64,000 bases of DNA, taken from assembly GCA_964036275.1 (NCBI GenBank), contig OZ038434.1:26457413-26521412 (forward strand), written 5' to 3'. The DNA comes from Litoditis marina (lineage: Eukaryota > Nematoda > Chromadorea > Rhabditida > Rhabditidae). Made by a program: the position numbers and the translations under genes. The notes beneath the pieces were generated by a model. It was given only the letters and a program-made list of their open reading frames with translations, did no database searches and had not been told where the DNA came from. Positions 1 to 9,673 of this stretch are shown one piece after another; position 1 is the stretch's first letter; every line of letters begins with the position of its first letter.

Positions 1-829
1 ACGACACCAGTCCGTGTGAGTGCACACACCTATACCCCAGTAAATTTTATCCGGAAACTTGCCTATTTTGATGCGAAATCATTAATTTTTACGGGTTCAA
101 GTCTAAAAATAGACGCGTTTTTGTCAGATAGTCGAACATCACTGGTGTATGTATACATCGTCCGAGTAGTGAGAAAATTACCACTTTTTGGTCAATGTCG
201 GGAGAAATAGCATATTTCTGAGAAATTTGGCCTACTTCTGTCAAAAAGGTTAAGAATAGGGAGCGGGCGGTGCCACCGGCCCAGATTCCACATTTTCCAA
301 TACAGTCACAGATACTAGTCCGTGTGAACTCGTCCGATTCGCATTATTTCGTACACCTACCTACAAACTACTTTATGAAAAGTTACAGTTACAAACTAAA
401 TTGTTCATCGAGAATACTCCTCAGCAGTCGCATGTCCCAGGTACATGAACGGGACGTCCCATGTCCCGGTACTGTCCCGGGACGGTATCAAGAATTACGG
501 TAGAAATGGAGCAGGTTTGCATAAATGATGACAAAAATTCTCCTCGATCCTCACTTTTATTTGCAAATATAATCCATTTCTACTGTAATTTTTGGTACCG
601 TCCCGGGACAGTATCGGGACATGGGACGTCCCGTTCTTGTACCTGGGACATGCAGTCGCCTGAGTCTGTTTTCCGACAAGTCCGTTTCAGCATCGTCCAT
701 GTGAGTTGCATCGTTGGGATAGGTGTCATCTTATTTCAAAAACAAATGAACTGCAGCGATAATTGTAGCTGAACAACCTATTTCCAACCAAAAAACCCGA
801 ACTAACACTTGTAATCCTACAAATTACAG
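1..829. other. Non-coding, probably intron of the MST-like kinase gene
   Basis: No convincing exon is visible. The next exon (from 830) enters in mid-gene, so this is probably intron. It holds one fold-back element (420-664, separate entry). The start (about 31-60) resembles one end of the element at 57625-58189, with the shared words CCCAGTAAA. Confidence 0.5.
420..664. repeat. Fold-back element with about 91-bp arms
   Basis: Arm 420-510 is the inverted complement of arm 573-664 with only a few mismatches. Both arms are built from permutations of the words GGGAC, GTCCC and GGTAC. The 62-bp centre is AT-rich. It would form a long hairpin and looks like a non-autonomous fold-back element. No second copy was seen in the window. 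Confidence 0.8.
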
Positions 830-2062
830 TGAACACGCAAGCTGAATACGAGAATCGATTCCAGCAGGCAATGGCAGAGGGAGACTACGAATTCGTGAGT
901 CAAATTTGTATTCTTAATTCTTAGTTCCTTATTTCAAGTAATTTAAATATGTAATAATGACTGAACGCAAAAAAATAATGACTATACACTATACTCTATA
1001 GAGGGTCTTCGGTCGATTTCGACATGTCAAACAGGGTTGCATTGACACATATCCAAGCCAAGTTAGCTAGCAAAATTGCAGAGACCTGATCGAAAATGTT
1101 TTGGGTATTGAACCCCACAAAGAAACGATGGAATTAGTGCAGATAGACGAACGGAGAAATTTCTAAAAATCATGAGATGCCGGTCCCGAGTCAACTTGCA
1201 CGCAGAACTTTCATTTTTCTCAACGCAGCAAGTCTTAAAGGGGGACAGAAAAGAAAGTTCATATGAAAGAGCTGTTTTAAAAAAACTAATATATACCTTT
1301 TCTTACTCGAACTAACAAACCTAATTTGCATATGGTTCACATGTTTTAGTCTGTTTTGGTGCGCGCAACGTTATGTTTAGGTACCCCGGGGTACCTAAAC
1401 TAGCTTTCCATTCTGTCCTCCTTTAAGAACCATCGAGTCATAGTTTCGAGAGAAATACCAACCTTGAATTTGAAAGCCTGCATTTTGGTTTGAGATCACG
1501 TGAACGTGATCGACTGCATTAGTGAACTTTAGATCAGATTTTAATAAAATGATACCTTGTAATTCTAGTTGCGTGATCTGTCCTTAGATGAGCTTCTGCG
1601 GCGAAAAAACAACTTGGAATCCGAGATGGACGATGAGTTGAAAGAACTTCAACGCAGGTACGCAGAAGTCTGCAAAAAATAAATTACAAAATTACATTTT
1701 GACCCTTTAATGAGTTTTTCTCACAAGGCGATGAGATAAATGAGGTTATACTCACTATACTCAGAATAATCAGCAGGTTGACGGTAGCTGAGTGAAACTT
1801 CAGATTTCGGACCGACACTGAGAATCACTTTTTGAAGAAAAAAGTGCCTGAAATATGGAGTTACAAGTAGGGGGGAGTAGCAGAACAAAGCACACATGAA
1901 AACACGGACAAATTTGGATGTGTGGTAGTGGGGAAAAATTATTGCATTATCACGATATCTGCGATTTACTGAAGTCCTAATTGGAACTTTTTCAGGTATC
2001 AAACCAAAAGGCAGCCAATTCTCGATGTCATTGCGACGAAAAAGGGAAGGACTCACTATTAA
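830..2062 (+). CDS. cst-1: MST1/2 (Hippo) kinase, C-terminal SARAH domain, partial
   Basis: Three terminal exons: 830-894 (enters with two bases of a split codon), 1569-1657 and 1996-2062 (TAA at 2060). The joined protein reads NTQAEYENRFQQAMAEGDYE, F, then LRDLSLDELLRRKNNLE and on to QTKRQPILDVIATKKGRTHY. This matches the SARAH coiled-coil domain at the C terminus of MST1/MST2 Ste20-type kinases, whose hallmarks are EGDYEFL, a leucine-rich helix, then RRY and KRQPILD. In that family SARAH mediates homodimerisation and binding to SAV and RASSF proteins in Hippo signalling. The kinase domain lies upstream of the window. Donors GTGAGT and GTACGC, and acceptors ending TAG and CAG, fit. Reading through the last intron stops after seven codons and removes the end of the domain. 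C. elegans has two homologues (cst-1, cst-2) and I cannot tell which this is. Confidence 0.85.
1235..1426. mobile_element. TTAA-flanked palindromic element, family T, copy 1
   Basis: Flanked by TTAA at both ends. The ends run AGGGGGACAGAA... and, inverted, ...TTCTGTCCTCCT. The body contains the perfect 18-bp palindrome AGGTACCCCGGGGTACCT. It lies in the second intron of the MST-like gene. Further copies: 19803-20003, 28883-29074, 40268-40473, 51734-51915. The TTAA target duplication is a piggyBac-type hallmark. There is no coding capacity. Confidence 0.8.
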
Positions 2063-2439
2063 TAACTGTTTCAAAGCTTTGTAAACATGCTAAAAGGTGG
2101 TTATTGTACTTCATCCCCCCCTCTTCGTCACACTTTTCCTAGATTTTCGTAAAAGGTGATAAACCACAAGGATGGAAGATCTATTTATAAACCAAAAGTA
2201 TTATGTTAATCAACCTAAATGATGAAAATGAGTTAACTATTGTAATATTCATGCAAATACCTAAGTGCTCGTGAGCTAGAAGATAACTGGTAATTGGTGC
2301 TAATTGTAAGTTTTTTTGAGGTGGTAAGATCGCACCACACACACATTGAATTAAAATTTTGTAAACCGAAAAAGTCAACCGCATTGTGATTCGTAATTAT
2401 ATGATAATCAAACCAATCTTTCCATCATGTGTACATTTG

Positions 2440-2445
2440 AATAAA
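2440..2445 (+). terminator. Poly(A) signal AATAAA of the MST-like gene
   Basis: AATAAA about 380 bases after the stop codon at 2062, in AT-rich 3' UTR. It is the first canonical signal downstream. Confidence 0.5.
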
Positions 2446-3562
2446 ACTTCGCTAGCAAGGTATATTTCTTCAAAGAAACGACTAAACAAATATAATAATA
2501 TAAATCGTGGAATTTGAAGAAAATGGACGGCGGGCATGCAAAAATGGCTCCGGCCTCGCCCACTTACAACCTTAAACAGTAAGCCGAGTGTGTCGTAATC
2601 CTAGCAGGCCGGTGGAAACAATACACTTAGGTAACCGATAACGAGTTGAAAATAGATCAGTTCTCTGTTGAAATTCCAGTTTTCACATTGCGAAATAGTC
2701 AAGAAAGTATGCGAAAAGTTATAAATACGTTCAAAATAATTCAAAGATATGTACTGTAACTCTGAACTAAGTTCAAACACGATTCTAGAGGAAATGAGAC
2801 AAACAAAAAGTTAAGACTATCGTGGTAAACCTTGGGTTATGTAAATTTTCATCTATTTGGTGCCTAAAACTTGGCATATCACTCGTGAAAATGAGTGAGG
2901 GGTTTTCTATTCTTCCTTTTCTGATGTGAATGACTTCCAAAGAAAACTTCCGTACGCTAACTAAAAGTACGTTGAGCTTGTTTAGAAGGTGAATTCTATA
3001 TCTAACCGGGTTTTTAGGTAACCTAACCCTTTTTTGGTAACCTATTTTTCAGGTTACCTCAGTAGGTAACCGGTTGGTAACCTAAAATGAAAAACCGGTT
3101 ACCTGTTTTTCTAACGCAAAATGTGGTTTTCACCGTTAGTTTGAACTGTAACCGGATTTTAGTTTCAGGTTACTTCCAGGTTACCTACCAAGGTAACCTG
3201 AAAAATAGGTTACCAAAAAAAGGTTAGGTTACCGAAAAACCCGGTTACATATAGAATTCACCAGTACCCTGAGCTTGTATAGAACGGTGCGATCTATAAT
3301 TCGTCTTCTAAATCTTTAATTAATAACCATAAGGTTTTCAAAACGTTTTTCTGCGATTCCAAAGATGCCAAAGTACAACTCTTCGTTTCCCAAGTTTCTT
3401 GCCAGACAGTATTTCGTCATTTTCCGAGAAAAACTTCCTGAAAAACACAAAGGGCAAGCTTTCTCTCCAAAATACGTGCCGACCAGTAGGAAAACTGCTC
3501 CATACGCGTTAGGTTCTAACAGGTTGGATCTCGTTTCCGTCTGAAATACTCACTTTTGGCAG
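2446..3562. other. Intergenic region between kinase and membrane-protein genes
   Basis: No coding sequence seen. It contains the GGTAACC element at 2988-3262 and the upstream region of the next gene. Confidence 0.5.
2988..3262. mobile_element. GGTAACC palindromic element, copy 1
   Basis: A 275-bp element with perfect terminal inverted repeats: starts GGTGAATTCTATAT and ends ATATAGAATTCACC. The whole body is made of GGTAACC/GGTTACC words in mirror arrangement, so nearly the full length can fold on itself. Good copies at 34695-34982 and 45325-45598; diverged or partial ones near 8338-8512, 42460-42550, 58753-58830 and 63902-64000. Confidence 0.85.
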
Positions 3563-3570
3563 TATAAAAG
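3563..3570 (+). promoter_or_regulatory. TATA box (TATAAAAG)
   Basis: TATAAAAG lies 56 bases before the ATG at 3619. The same motif at the same 56-base distance is kept before the inverted paralogue (48131-48139, minus strand). Homology between the two copies fades just upstream of it. Confidence 0.65.
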
Positions 3571-3618
3571 GGGGAATGGAGAGAGAGAATTCATTCATCT
3601 ACTAACCCTTCGGAAGCA

Positions 3619-5975
3619 ATGGAAACCGTGACACAAGTGGCCGAAGTGTACAGGAAGGAGTTCGAAGACACCTACGAGGGACTCAGACAACGCGGATCCA
3701 CTCTGCAGGTATTTATCTGTTTCTCTCTGTCTCTAAATCTCTCTGCATCTCTCTCAATCTCTCTATTTCGCTCTTTCATCTTTCCCACTCTCTTTCTTCG
3801 CTCTCTTCCTTTCCCCTCGCTCTGTCCCTGCTCTCTTTCTCTTTGTCTCTCAATCTCTCTATCTCTTTCATTCAATATCTCGGTCTTCCTCTCGTTCTAT
3901 CTGTCTCTTCCTCCTCTCCCTGTATTTATCTTCATCTCAACTCTCTCTCTCTTCCAGGAGTCCTCCTCTCTTTTCCTCAACGAGACCCAAGCCCAGATTG
4001 AGCCGGTGAAGCAGGAATACATTGGAGCCATCACTGACACCGTGAGTTTATTTCTCTCAGTTGCTTTTACATTTGTATTCAGATATTCAGTTATTGTTTG
4101 TTTATTTTGTATTTGTATTGCAGTCGGACCTGCCCGCCGTGCCGACCCGTCCGGTCCTCGCCTCCTTTGGTTGGGCCTCGGTCCTGGTCCTGGCCGCTTC
4201 TCTGGGGTCCCTTCTCGGGGCCTATGTCCTGGGACCCCTGATTGGACTCTTCGTCGGCGGGTTCGGAGCTGCTCTTGGAGCCTTTGTGGTACTCCCCGTG
4301 TACTCCTACTACTACATCAAACAGGTACATTTCAGTTGATTCCACTCCGTGTGTAGTTTGTAGTCTGGTTCGTAAGCACCACTCCAACTTTTTCTTTCTC
4401 TCTCTTCGTTCATTCTTTCTTTCTCTTCGTTCAACTTTTTCTTTCTTTCTCTTCGCAAGACAAAGTTTACTTTGAGATGTGGCATTAGGAAGAAGCTATT
4501 TAGCTAGTAGTAGTAATTTTCTGTTTTCTCCTTTTCAACTTCCTTCTGGTTTCTTTTGTAGTGTGTTTCACAACTATCCAGCATAACTCATTGGTTATAC
4601 CTACTCTACGTGTTACCTAGTACTACTCGCCTAGTCGGACCAGTACTAGGAAAAATCAGTACTACCTGGCAGCCTGGCAGAAACTTTCTAGTTCCATCTA
4701 TACTTAAACACTTATACTAAAGTTGGTTCAGTTCACTGTACACCATACTTGCTTACTTGTACACTACTCTCACTTCCCTTCTTCCACCCTATCTATCTAG
4801 TTTCACCTAATATCTACGTGGTATTCCCTTCTTCCAGGCGGAGACAGATAATACCCCCGACGCGTCCGTCCGTTTCACCCTGCTCTCGATCGCCCTTGGA
4901 ATGGGGATTCTGTCCGGATTCTGTCTCGCCCAGTCCTATCTCTCGGCCCAACCTCTCGCTTTCCTCACACCACTCGTCATCGCCGTCGCCTTCCCTGTAA
5001 GTTCAATCAATATACATGTTTTCTACTATTTTCCTTTCTCTTCTTCTTGCTTTTCCCTTTTCACCCTTTTTCTCTCGCTTTCCTCACACCACTCAATCAA
5101 AAAATAATATATTTCTGTTCAAGTAAGCTAAGAACCTTTAGGAAGGAAGGAACTCTTTTCAGAACCTCAGAGAACTTCTCACACCCTCAGAGAGACCTCA
5201 GAGAACAGACCTTTTCAGAAATTCAGAGAAGAAGTTTCACCCTTTCCCGTCAATATCCGTTTTGTTTAAGGTTCAGTAACCCAGATAGACTAATCTCTAT
5301 GCCCTCTACTTCTCCATGTAACCTGCAACTCCTACCCCACGCCCTATGTTTCTTATCTCCTTCACACCCTACTTCATTTCACTGTTCCGCCCTTCTAGAA
5401 GTTGGCCGAGTCCCTGGGTTCGTCTCGCGTCAACCTGCTGGCAGCCTGTCTGTCCGCCAGTCTGGGTCTGAACCTGGCTCTCGGTCTGGTCTGCGGTTTC
5501 CTCACCTTCCCTTACTTCGTGCTGTCGCTTCTCTACACCGCCTCCGCCGCCGTCACACTCCAGCTCCTGTTCAAGAATGTTCAGAACCCGGAGGTACCGT
5601 TTCACTTCAGATTCTATTCTGTTCTGTATTTTGTTAACACCTACTAGTTTCCATCTTACTTTTGTTACAGGTACTACATGACTGTGTAGTTGGCATAGGT
5701 ATGCATTTTTGAGACAACAGCTGTACCGGGAGCTTGTTCTACCACATAACATTCTACCAGGACATAGATCATAGATTCTAAATTCTAGATCATATTACCG
5801 ATCAACTATCACTTTCTCATTTTTGTCTCTTTTCCTAAACTCTCTTTTTCAGCAACGAGTCCACCTCTACCAACTGGCCCTTCTGACGTCCTTCCTGGTG
5901 TCGAAGGCCGTGATCTTCGGATGTTTCGGTTCGGCCGAACCAGTGGTTGAAGAGACTACGACCACGGAGAAGTAG
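3619..5975 (+). CDS. Multi-pass membrane protein, Bax-inhibitor-1-like (copy A)
   Basis: Six exons: 3619-3708, 3958-4041, 4124-4324, 4838-4996, 5399-5593, 5853-5975 (TAG). All introns are phase 0 and the protein is 283 aa. The first about 75 residues are hydrophilic (METVTQVAEVYRKEF...). Six to seven hydrophobic segments follow, e.g. VLASFGWASVLVLAASLGS, LIGLFVGGFGAALGAFVV, FTLLSIALGMGILSGFCLA, VNLLAACLSASLGLNLALG and YQLALLTSFLVSKAVIF, then a short acidic/Thr tail EETTTTEK. Segment number, order and the ASF...GAYV and LQLLF...QR...LYQLALL patterns resemble TMBIM6/Bax inhibitor-1, an ER membrane calcium-leak family. The conserved acidic residues of the FDTQ and DLFLDF motifs of that family are not evident, so the assignment is tentative. 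Intron 1 is an extreme pyrimidine tract. A nearly identical inverted copy lies at 45991-48083. Confidence 0.8.
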
Positions 5976-5984
5976 ACATACTGG

Positions 5985-5990
5985 AATAAA
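5985..5990 (+). terminator. Poly(A) signal AATAAA of copy A
   Basis: AATAAA ten bases after the stop codon of the membrane-protein gene, giving a very short 3' UTR as is common in nematodes. Confidence 0.7.
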
Positions 5991-7139
5991 CACTAACTCA
6001 CCCAAAATTTCTGTTTGACTTTGGAACAAGAGAAGAAAACACAACTGAAACGACCAAAACGCTCGTTGGCAGGGAATTTCTTTGGCGTTTGGCATTTGGC
6101 AGGGAATTCAAACTTCGAAAATTGGAAAAAATTGTGACTCCGAATTGAATTGTGAATTGGAAAGACAGTGACTCGCCATGTGCAACAGCTCTGTGCTGTC
6201 TTGAACACAAATGAACGCAACAAACTTTGAATTGTCTGTCGACCTTGAATTTGTATTTGAATTTGTTTTTGAATATTTGTTTTTTGTTTGTATTTGTATT
6301 TGTTTTGAATTTGTTTTTGAATATTGAATTTGTTGAATTGTCTGAATCGAATTGAATTGAAAAGAATATATGCAGGTCAAAGAGACGCAGACAATTGGCC
6401 TGTCGATGCCTACATTTCTTCACCCTCTTCACCTCTTCTCACGCGCTTCACGCGCTTACTTCTGTAGCTAGAAAGTTTAGAAAAAATATTTTTGAGCTGT
6501 CATACATGCCTAATTCATGAATCAAAACATTTTTTGGGAAGAAATGTTTTGTCTCTCGTGAAATGTTTGTGTGCTTGTATCGTTTCAACATTTGTTGCTG
6601 TATAGCCAAGATACGGGTGTGATTGTACATTATTAGTTAACAATTTAAACACTTCAGAGAAAAGTTTAGAACTGCATTTCAGAAATGGCAAGTCAGAGAG
6701 AGACAACTACTTGTATTGAAAACACCCTCTGAATTCGTACACAGCTGAAAGTGAGAAATACAGTACGCTCTATACGTATATGGGCGAAGACCATTCTGAG
6801 AACAGGAACACCAACGAATTTCGAGAAAACGGGAAGACATGAAATATTTTCGATTCAACGAAGTTCTCAAATGTGATTTTGTTAATCTTGTGGAGGAACC
6901 AAATCTTTGTTGTAGTTTGATGTTCATTCACACTATAATTCTTCTGAAGAATTGGATTTTGACCGTGAAGCAGGACAACATACACCGAAACTGTCGGTTT
7001 GGAAGAGATCGAAAAACTTCGCAGAGATTTCTGCAGATTTCTGAAGAAAAACCGTGTTCAAGTCAAAAATTTCCAGTTTCGAGCTCAGCTCCATCAAGTT
7101 TTCGGGGCGTTTCCAACTCTTCAATTTCCTGGCGGCATA

Positions 7140-7300
7140 GCAATCCCTCCAACCTCACGAGAAGTTCACATGACTTTCTCATGAGATATCTCATCAACTA
7201 CTCATGAACTCTCAATGTTGTAGCATAGCAATCAATAGAACCTCATGAGAAGCTCATGCAAGTAGCTCATGAGGTATCTCATGAACTTTTGTGGGGATGG
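7140..7300. repeat. CTCATGAG palindrome cluster 1
   Basis: At least six copies of CTCATGAG or one-base variants in 160 bases (TCTCATGAGATATCTCAT, ACCTCATGAGAAGCTCATG, GCTCATGAGGTATCTCATG). Similar clusters lie at 14328-14452 and about 19175-19210. Confidence 0.7.
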
Positions 7301-7582
7301 CTACGCCGCCTGATCTCGTAAGAAAACGTGTTTCAGTCTTGTTCGTCAAAGTGGTTGGCTTACCTGTTTACCCCTGGTGATTTACGTTCCGCACGTTCCT
7401 GTGCAACGTGTTTCACTCGATTCTACCGATATTCCTGTTTTCCGGCTAGGAAAAACCTCGTGTTCACGTGTTTTCTTGTGAATTTCAGACGAGAGTCGGT
7501 CGAAGCGACATTTTCCATTCATTTCAATGAAGAAATCACCCAGCTTCACCACATCAACAGCGGTCGGTTTCGTTGGTTGTTT

Positions 7583-7704
7583 TGAAGTAGGACGATTATG
7601 TGGACCAATCCCGTGTCAACGGTCCTTTAAACTGCAATTGAAAAATGTATTGCAGTTTAAAGGACTGAATTGTAGCGATTGGACCACATGATTGTCCTTC
7701 TTTA
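7583..7704. mobile_element. Family P MITE, copy 1
   Basis: A 120-bp element with inverted ends GGACGATTATGTGGACC / GGACCACATGATTGTCC and a palindromic centre built on CAGTTTAAAGGAC. Other copies: 18484-18602, 20168-20284, 23352-23471, 23904-24024, 32693-33034, 50077-50172 (truncated), 61755-61917. Confidence 0.85.
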
Positions 7705-8337
7705 AGTTCAGTTGTAAGTTGGGTTGTAATTTCAATTGTATTATAGGCGTAGTTAGTTTAAAGCAGACTGCTTTGTAGATCTAGCACGCTGTATTTCAAT
7801 TCGATCGAGCTGCTTTTCGTTGGAAATTCGTGAATTACGGATGGAATTGCAGTTGTTGTAAACTGAGTTGTTTGTAAGTAATTGTTTTAACGATTAACTT
7901 CTGCAACTTTTGAAATGCCTTGCAAACGTTTCTGCAATTCTATGTGAACCACCAGTTTAACTTTTAGCTTTTAGGTTATTTTGTTAGTCAAAATTTGCCT
8001 GAAGGTTTCGTTGGTTGTTGTAAGATTAGTTGTATAAGCTCTCCTCTTTCCAATGCAAGACTATAAGGTGTATGTAATATCTGGCTTCGTTTGTAGGTCG
8101 AAATTCATACATTTCGGAGTGTACCTAGCTTACAAGTCAGACACCGTCCTTCTTCATATAGGCTTGCTTTGTAAAGAGCGAACTCTATATCTTAGCTTTG
8201 TTTTATTTGTTCGGAGCTTCGATGAAATTTATCTAATTAACCGCATGGAAAACTGTTCCTACTGTAGGAGTCTCAGTAGAATTGAAAACGATTATACAAC
8301 CTATGTTTCTCGGCGAATTGTATTAAACCGACATTTC

Positions 8338-8512
8338 GTTAACCCTAGCAGTTAACCAGTAACCGGGATACTTGGTTTACCCTTCTGTTAACCACTTGGT
8401 AACCCCAAGTTTCCCCAAACTACACTGTGAAAAAGCTTGCAAAGGGGTTAACAAGAGAGTCGACCAGGTAAACCGGTTAAGGTTACCTGTTAGCGTTAAC
8501 GGAATACCCGGT
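8338..8512. repeat. Diverged GGTAACC/GTTAACC repeat
   Basis: Several GTTAACC and GGTAACC words in both orientations, with GGTTACC near the right end. Probably a decayed relative of the palindromic family at 2988-3262. Its boundaries are uncertain. Confidence 0.4.
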
Positions 8513-8809
8513 TCCTTGTGGAATTGGCCATTCTTCCATTACAATAAATCCTCGCCATATTTCCCTTTTCGTCTCAATTCACTGTTATTTCTGGGAAAGG
8601 ATCACCTTCGTTGAAAGCCCAGTGGCAGGGCTAATTTTCTCATCGTTTTAATTGCCACTCGTGAAGGTATTTCCTGGATTTTGTCATCAAAATCGTCTTT
8701 TTGTTCATTTGGCCGGATCTGTCAAAACAGTGCGGCCGCTGTTTATTGGAAAATCAATACTCGGTCGCTCTAATAGGTGTGCCATACTCAGCTTGTAGTT
8801 TGAACCATT

Positions 8810-9673
8810 ATGGAGTTCGTTTGTTCTACCCCGTCTGCCGTTTCTAATTTAGATCCGGGGCGCCTGCCCAAAAGATCAAGAGTGACGTCTCCGGAGCAGG
8901 AAAGCAACTTTCTGTCCATGATATCTACCATGGAGAAGGACGACAATTGCCCACAGTCCGTGAAGTGTCTTTTGGCCGCTATGATTGACAAATTCGACGT
9001 ACAAGCCGAGCTTCTCTTGGAAAACCAGCGACTTCACGCTGAAGTTAGTTCTCTGAAGGCCAAAGTAGCTAGTTTAACGGCCAATGCCTTGTCTAGTGTT
9101 CCGGTTTCTATGCAAACGGAAAATGTTCCGGTTGAGTCTAACATTGTTACTCCTTGCCTTCATAATTCTCCTGAGAATAATTGTTTTGAGACTGTTGAAC
9201 GTAGTCGTGCTGTTGTCATTTCTGGTTTGTGTGAGAGTCAAAATCCACACCCTGTAGCCAGGGCCGCGGACGATTTGTATCATGTCAAGTGTGTAGTCAA
9301 TGCGTTAGGCGTTGAAGCCGCACCCGTAACTGTTTATAGGATGGGCAAAGTAGGTCCCCGCCCACGCCTATTGAAAGTAATTATGCCTAGCTCCACCCAT
9401 CAAAAACGATTGGTGGATCGGTCTTCTTGGTTGAGGAACTCTGAGTTCAAAGGCGTTTGGCTTAGGCAGTCTCTCACCCTTGAGGCCAGGATTCAACAAC
9501 GGGAAGCTCGACTGAAAGCTGGTCCTCGTCGGGGCCCACTTGGTTATTCTCAGCCAAGTGGTGCCAACGCCTTCGGAAACCCTTCCGGGGCGTTCGCGTC
9601 GAGAGCCAGTGGACAGACGGCTGGGACAGCTCATGCCGGTTCCACTGATCAGATGGCGGGAAACGGGTCATAG
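8810..9673 (+). CDS. LINE ORF1 protein (coiled coil, RRM-like)
   Basis: 287 codons from ATG 8810 to TAG 9673. About residues 55-95 form a leucine-heptad coiled coil (ELLLENQRLHAEVSSLKAKV). Residues about 130-235 resemble the RNA-binding RRM/CTD region of LINE ORF1 proteins: SRAVVISGLCES, then ALGVEAAPVTVYRMGK, RLLKVIMPSS and WLRQSLTLEARIQQREARLK. The C terminus is Gly/Ser/Ala-rich. No CCHC knuckle is visible. By family knowledge it would bind LINE RNA and form the RNP. Its last codons (Gly-Asn-Gly-Ser-stop) overlap the ORF2 frame and contain the heptamer at 9658-9664. Confidence 0.8.
   Translation: MEFVCSTPSAVSNLDPGRLPKRSRVTSPEQESNFLSMISTMEKDDNCPQSVKCLLAAMIDKFDVQAELLLENQRLHAEVSSLKAKVASLTANALSSVPVSMQTENVPVESNIVTPCLHNSPENNCFETVERSRAVVISGLCESQNPHPVARAADDLYHVKCVVNALGVEAAPVTVYRMGKVGPRPRLLKVIMPSSTHQKRLVDRSSWLRNSEFKGVWLRQSLTLEARIQQREARLKAGPRRGPLGYSQPSGANAFGNPSGAFASRASGQTAGTAHAGSTDQMAGNGS

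Larger units (their letters stand above)
5991..8629. other. Non-coding region with low-complexity and repeat DNA
   Basis: No supported exon. About 6238-6345 is a run of TTTGAATTTG-like words. 7140-7300 holds a CTCATGAG cluster, 7583-7704 a family P element, and 8338-8512 a diverged GGTAACC-type repeat. The missing first exon of the downstream PDZ gene may lie here. Confidence 0.5.

Noticed and set aside
3619..4356. A single 245-codon frame running through the first exons of the membrane-protein gene
   Set aside because: It reads through a CT-rich intron into another frame. The spliced six-exon model is supported by the intact inverted copy.
6999..7184. Possible exon reading EEIEKLRRDFCRFLKK, considered as the missing first PDZ exon
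   Set aside because: No donor in phase with the exon at 12890 and no similarity to the first exon of paralogue 2.
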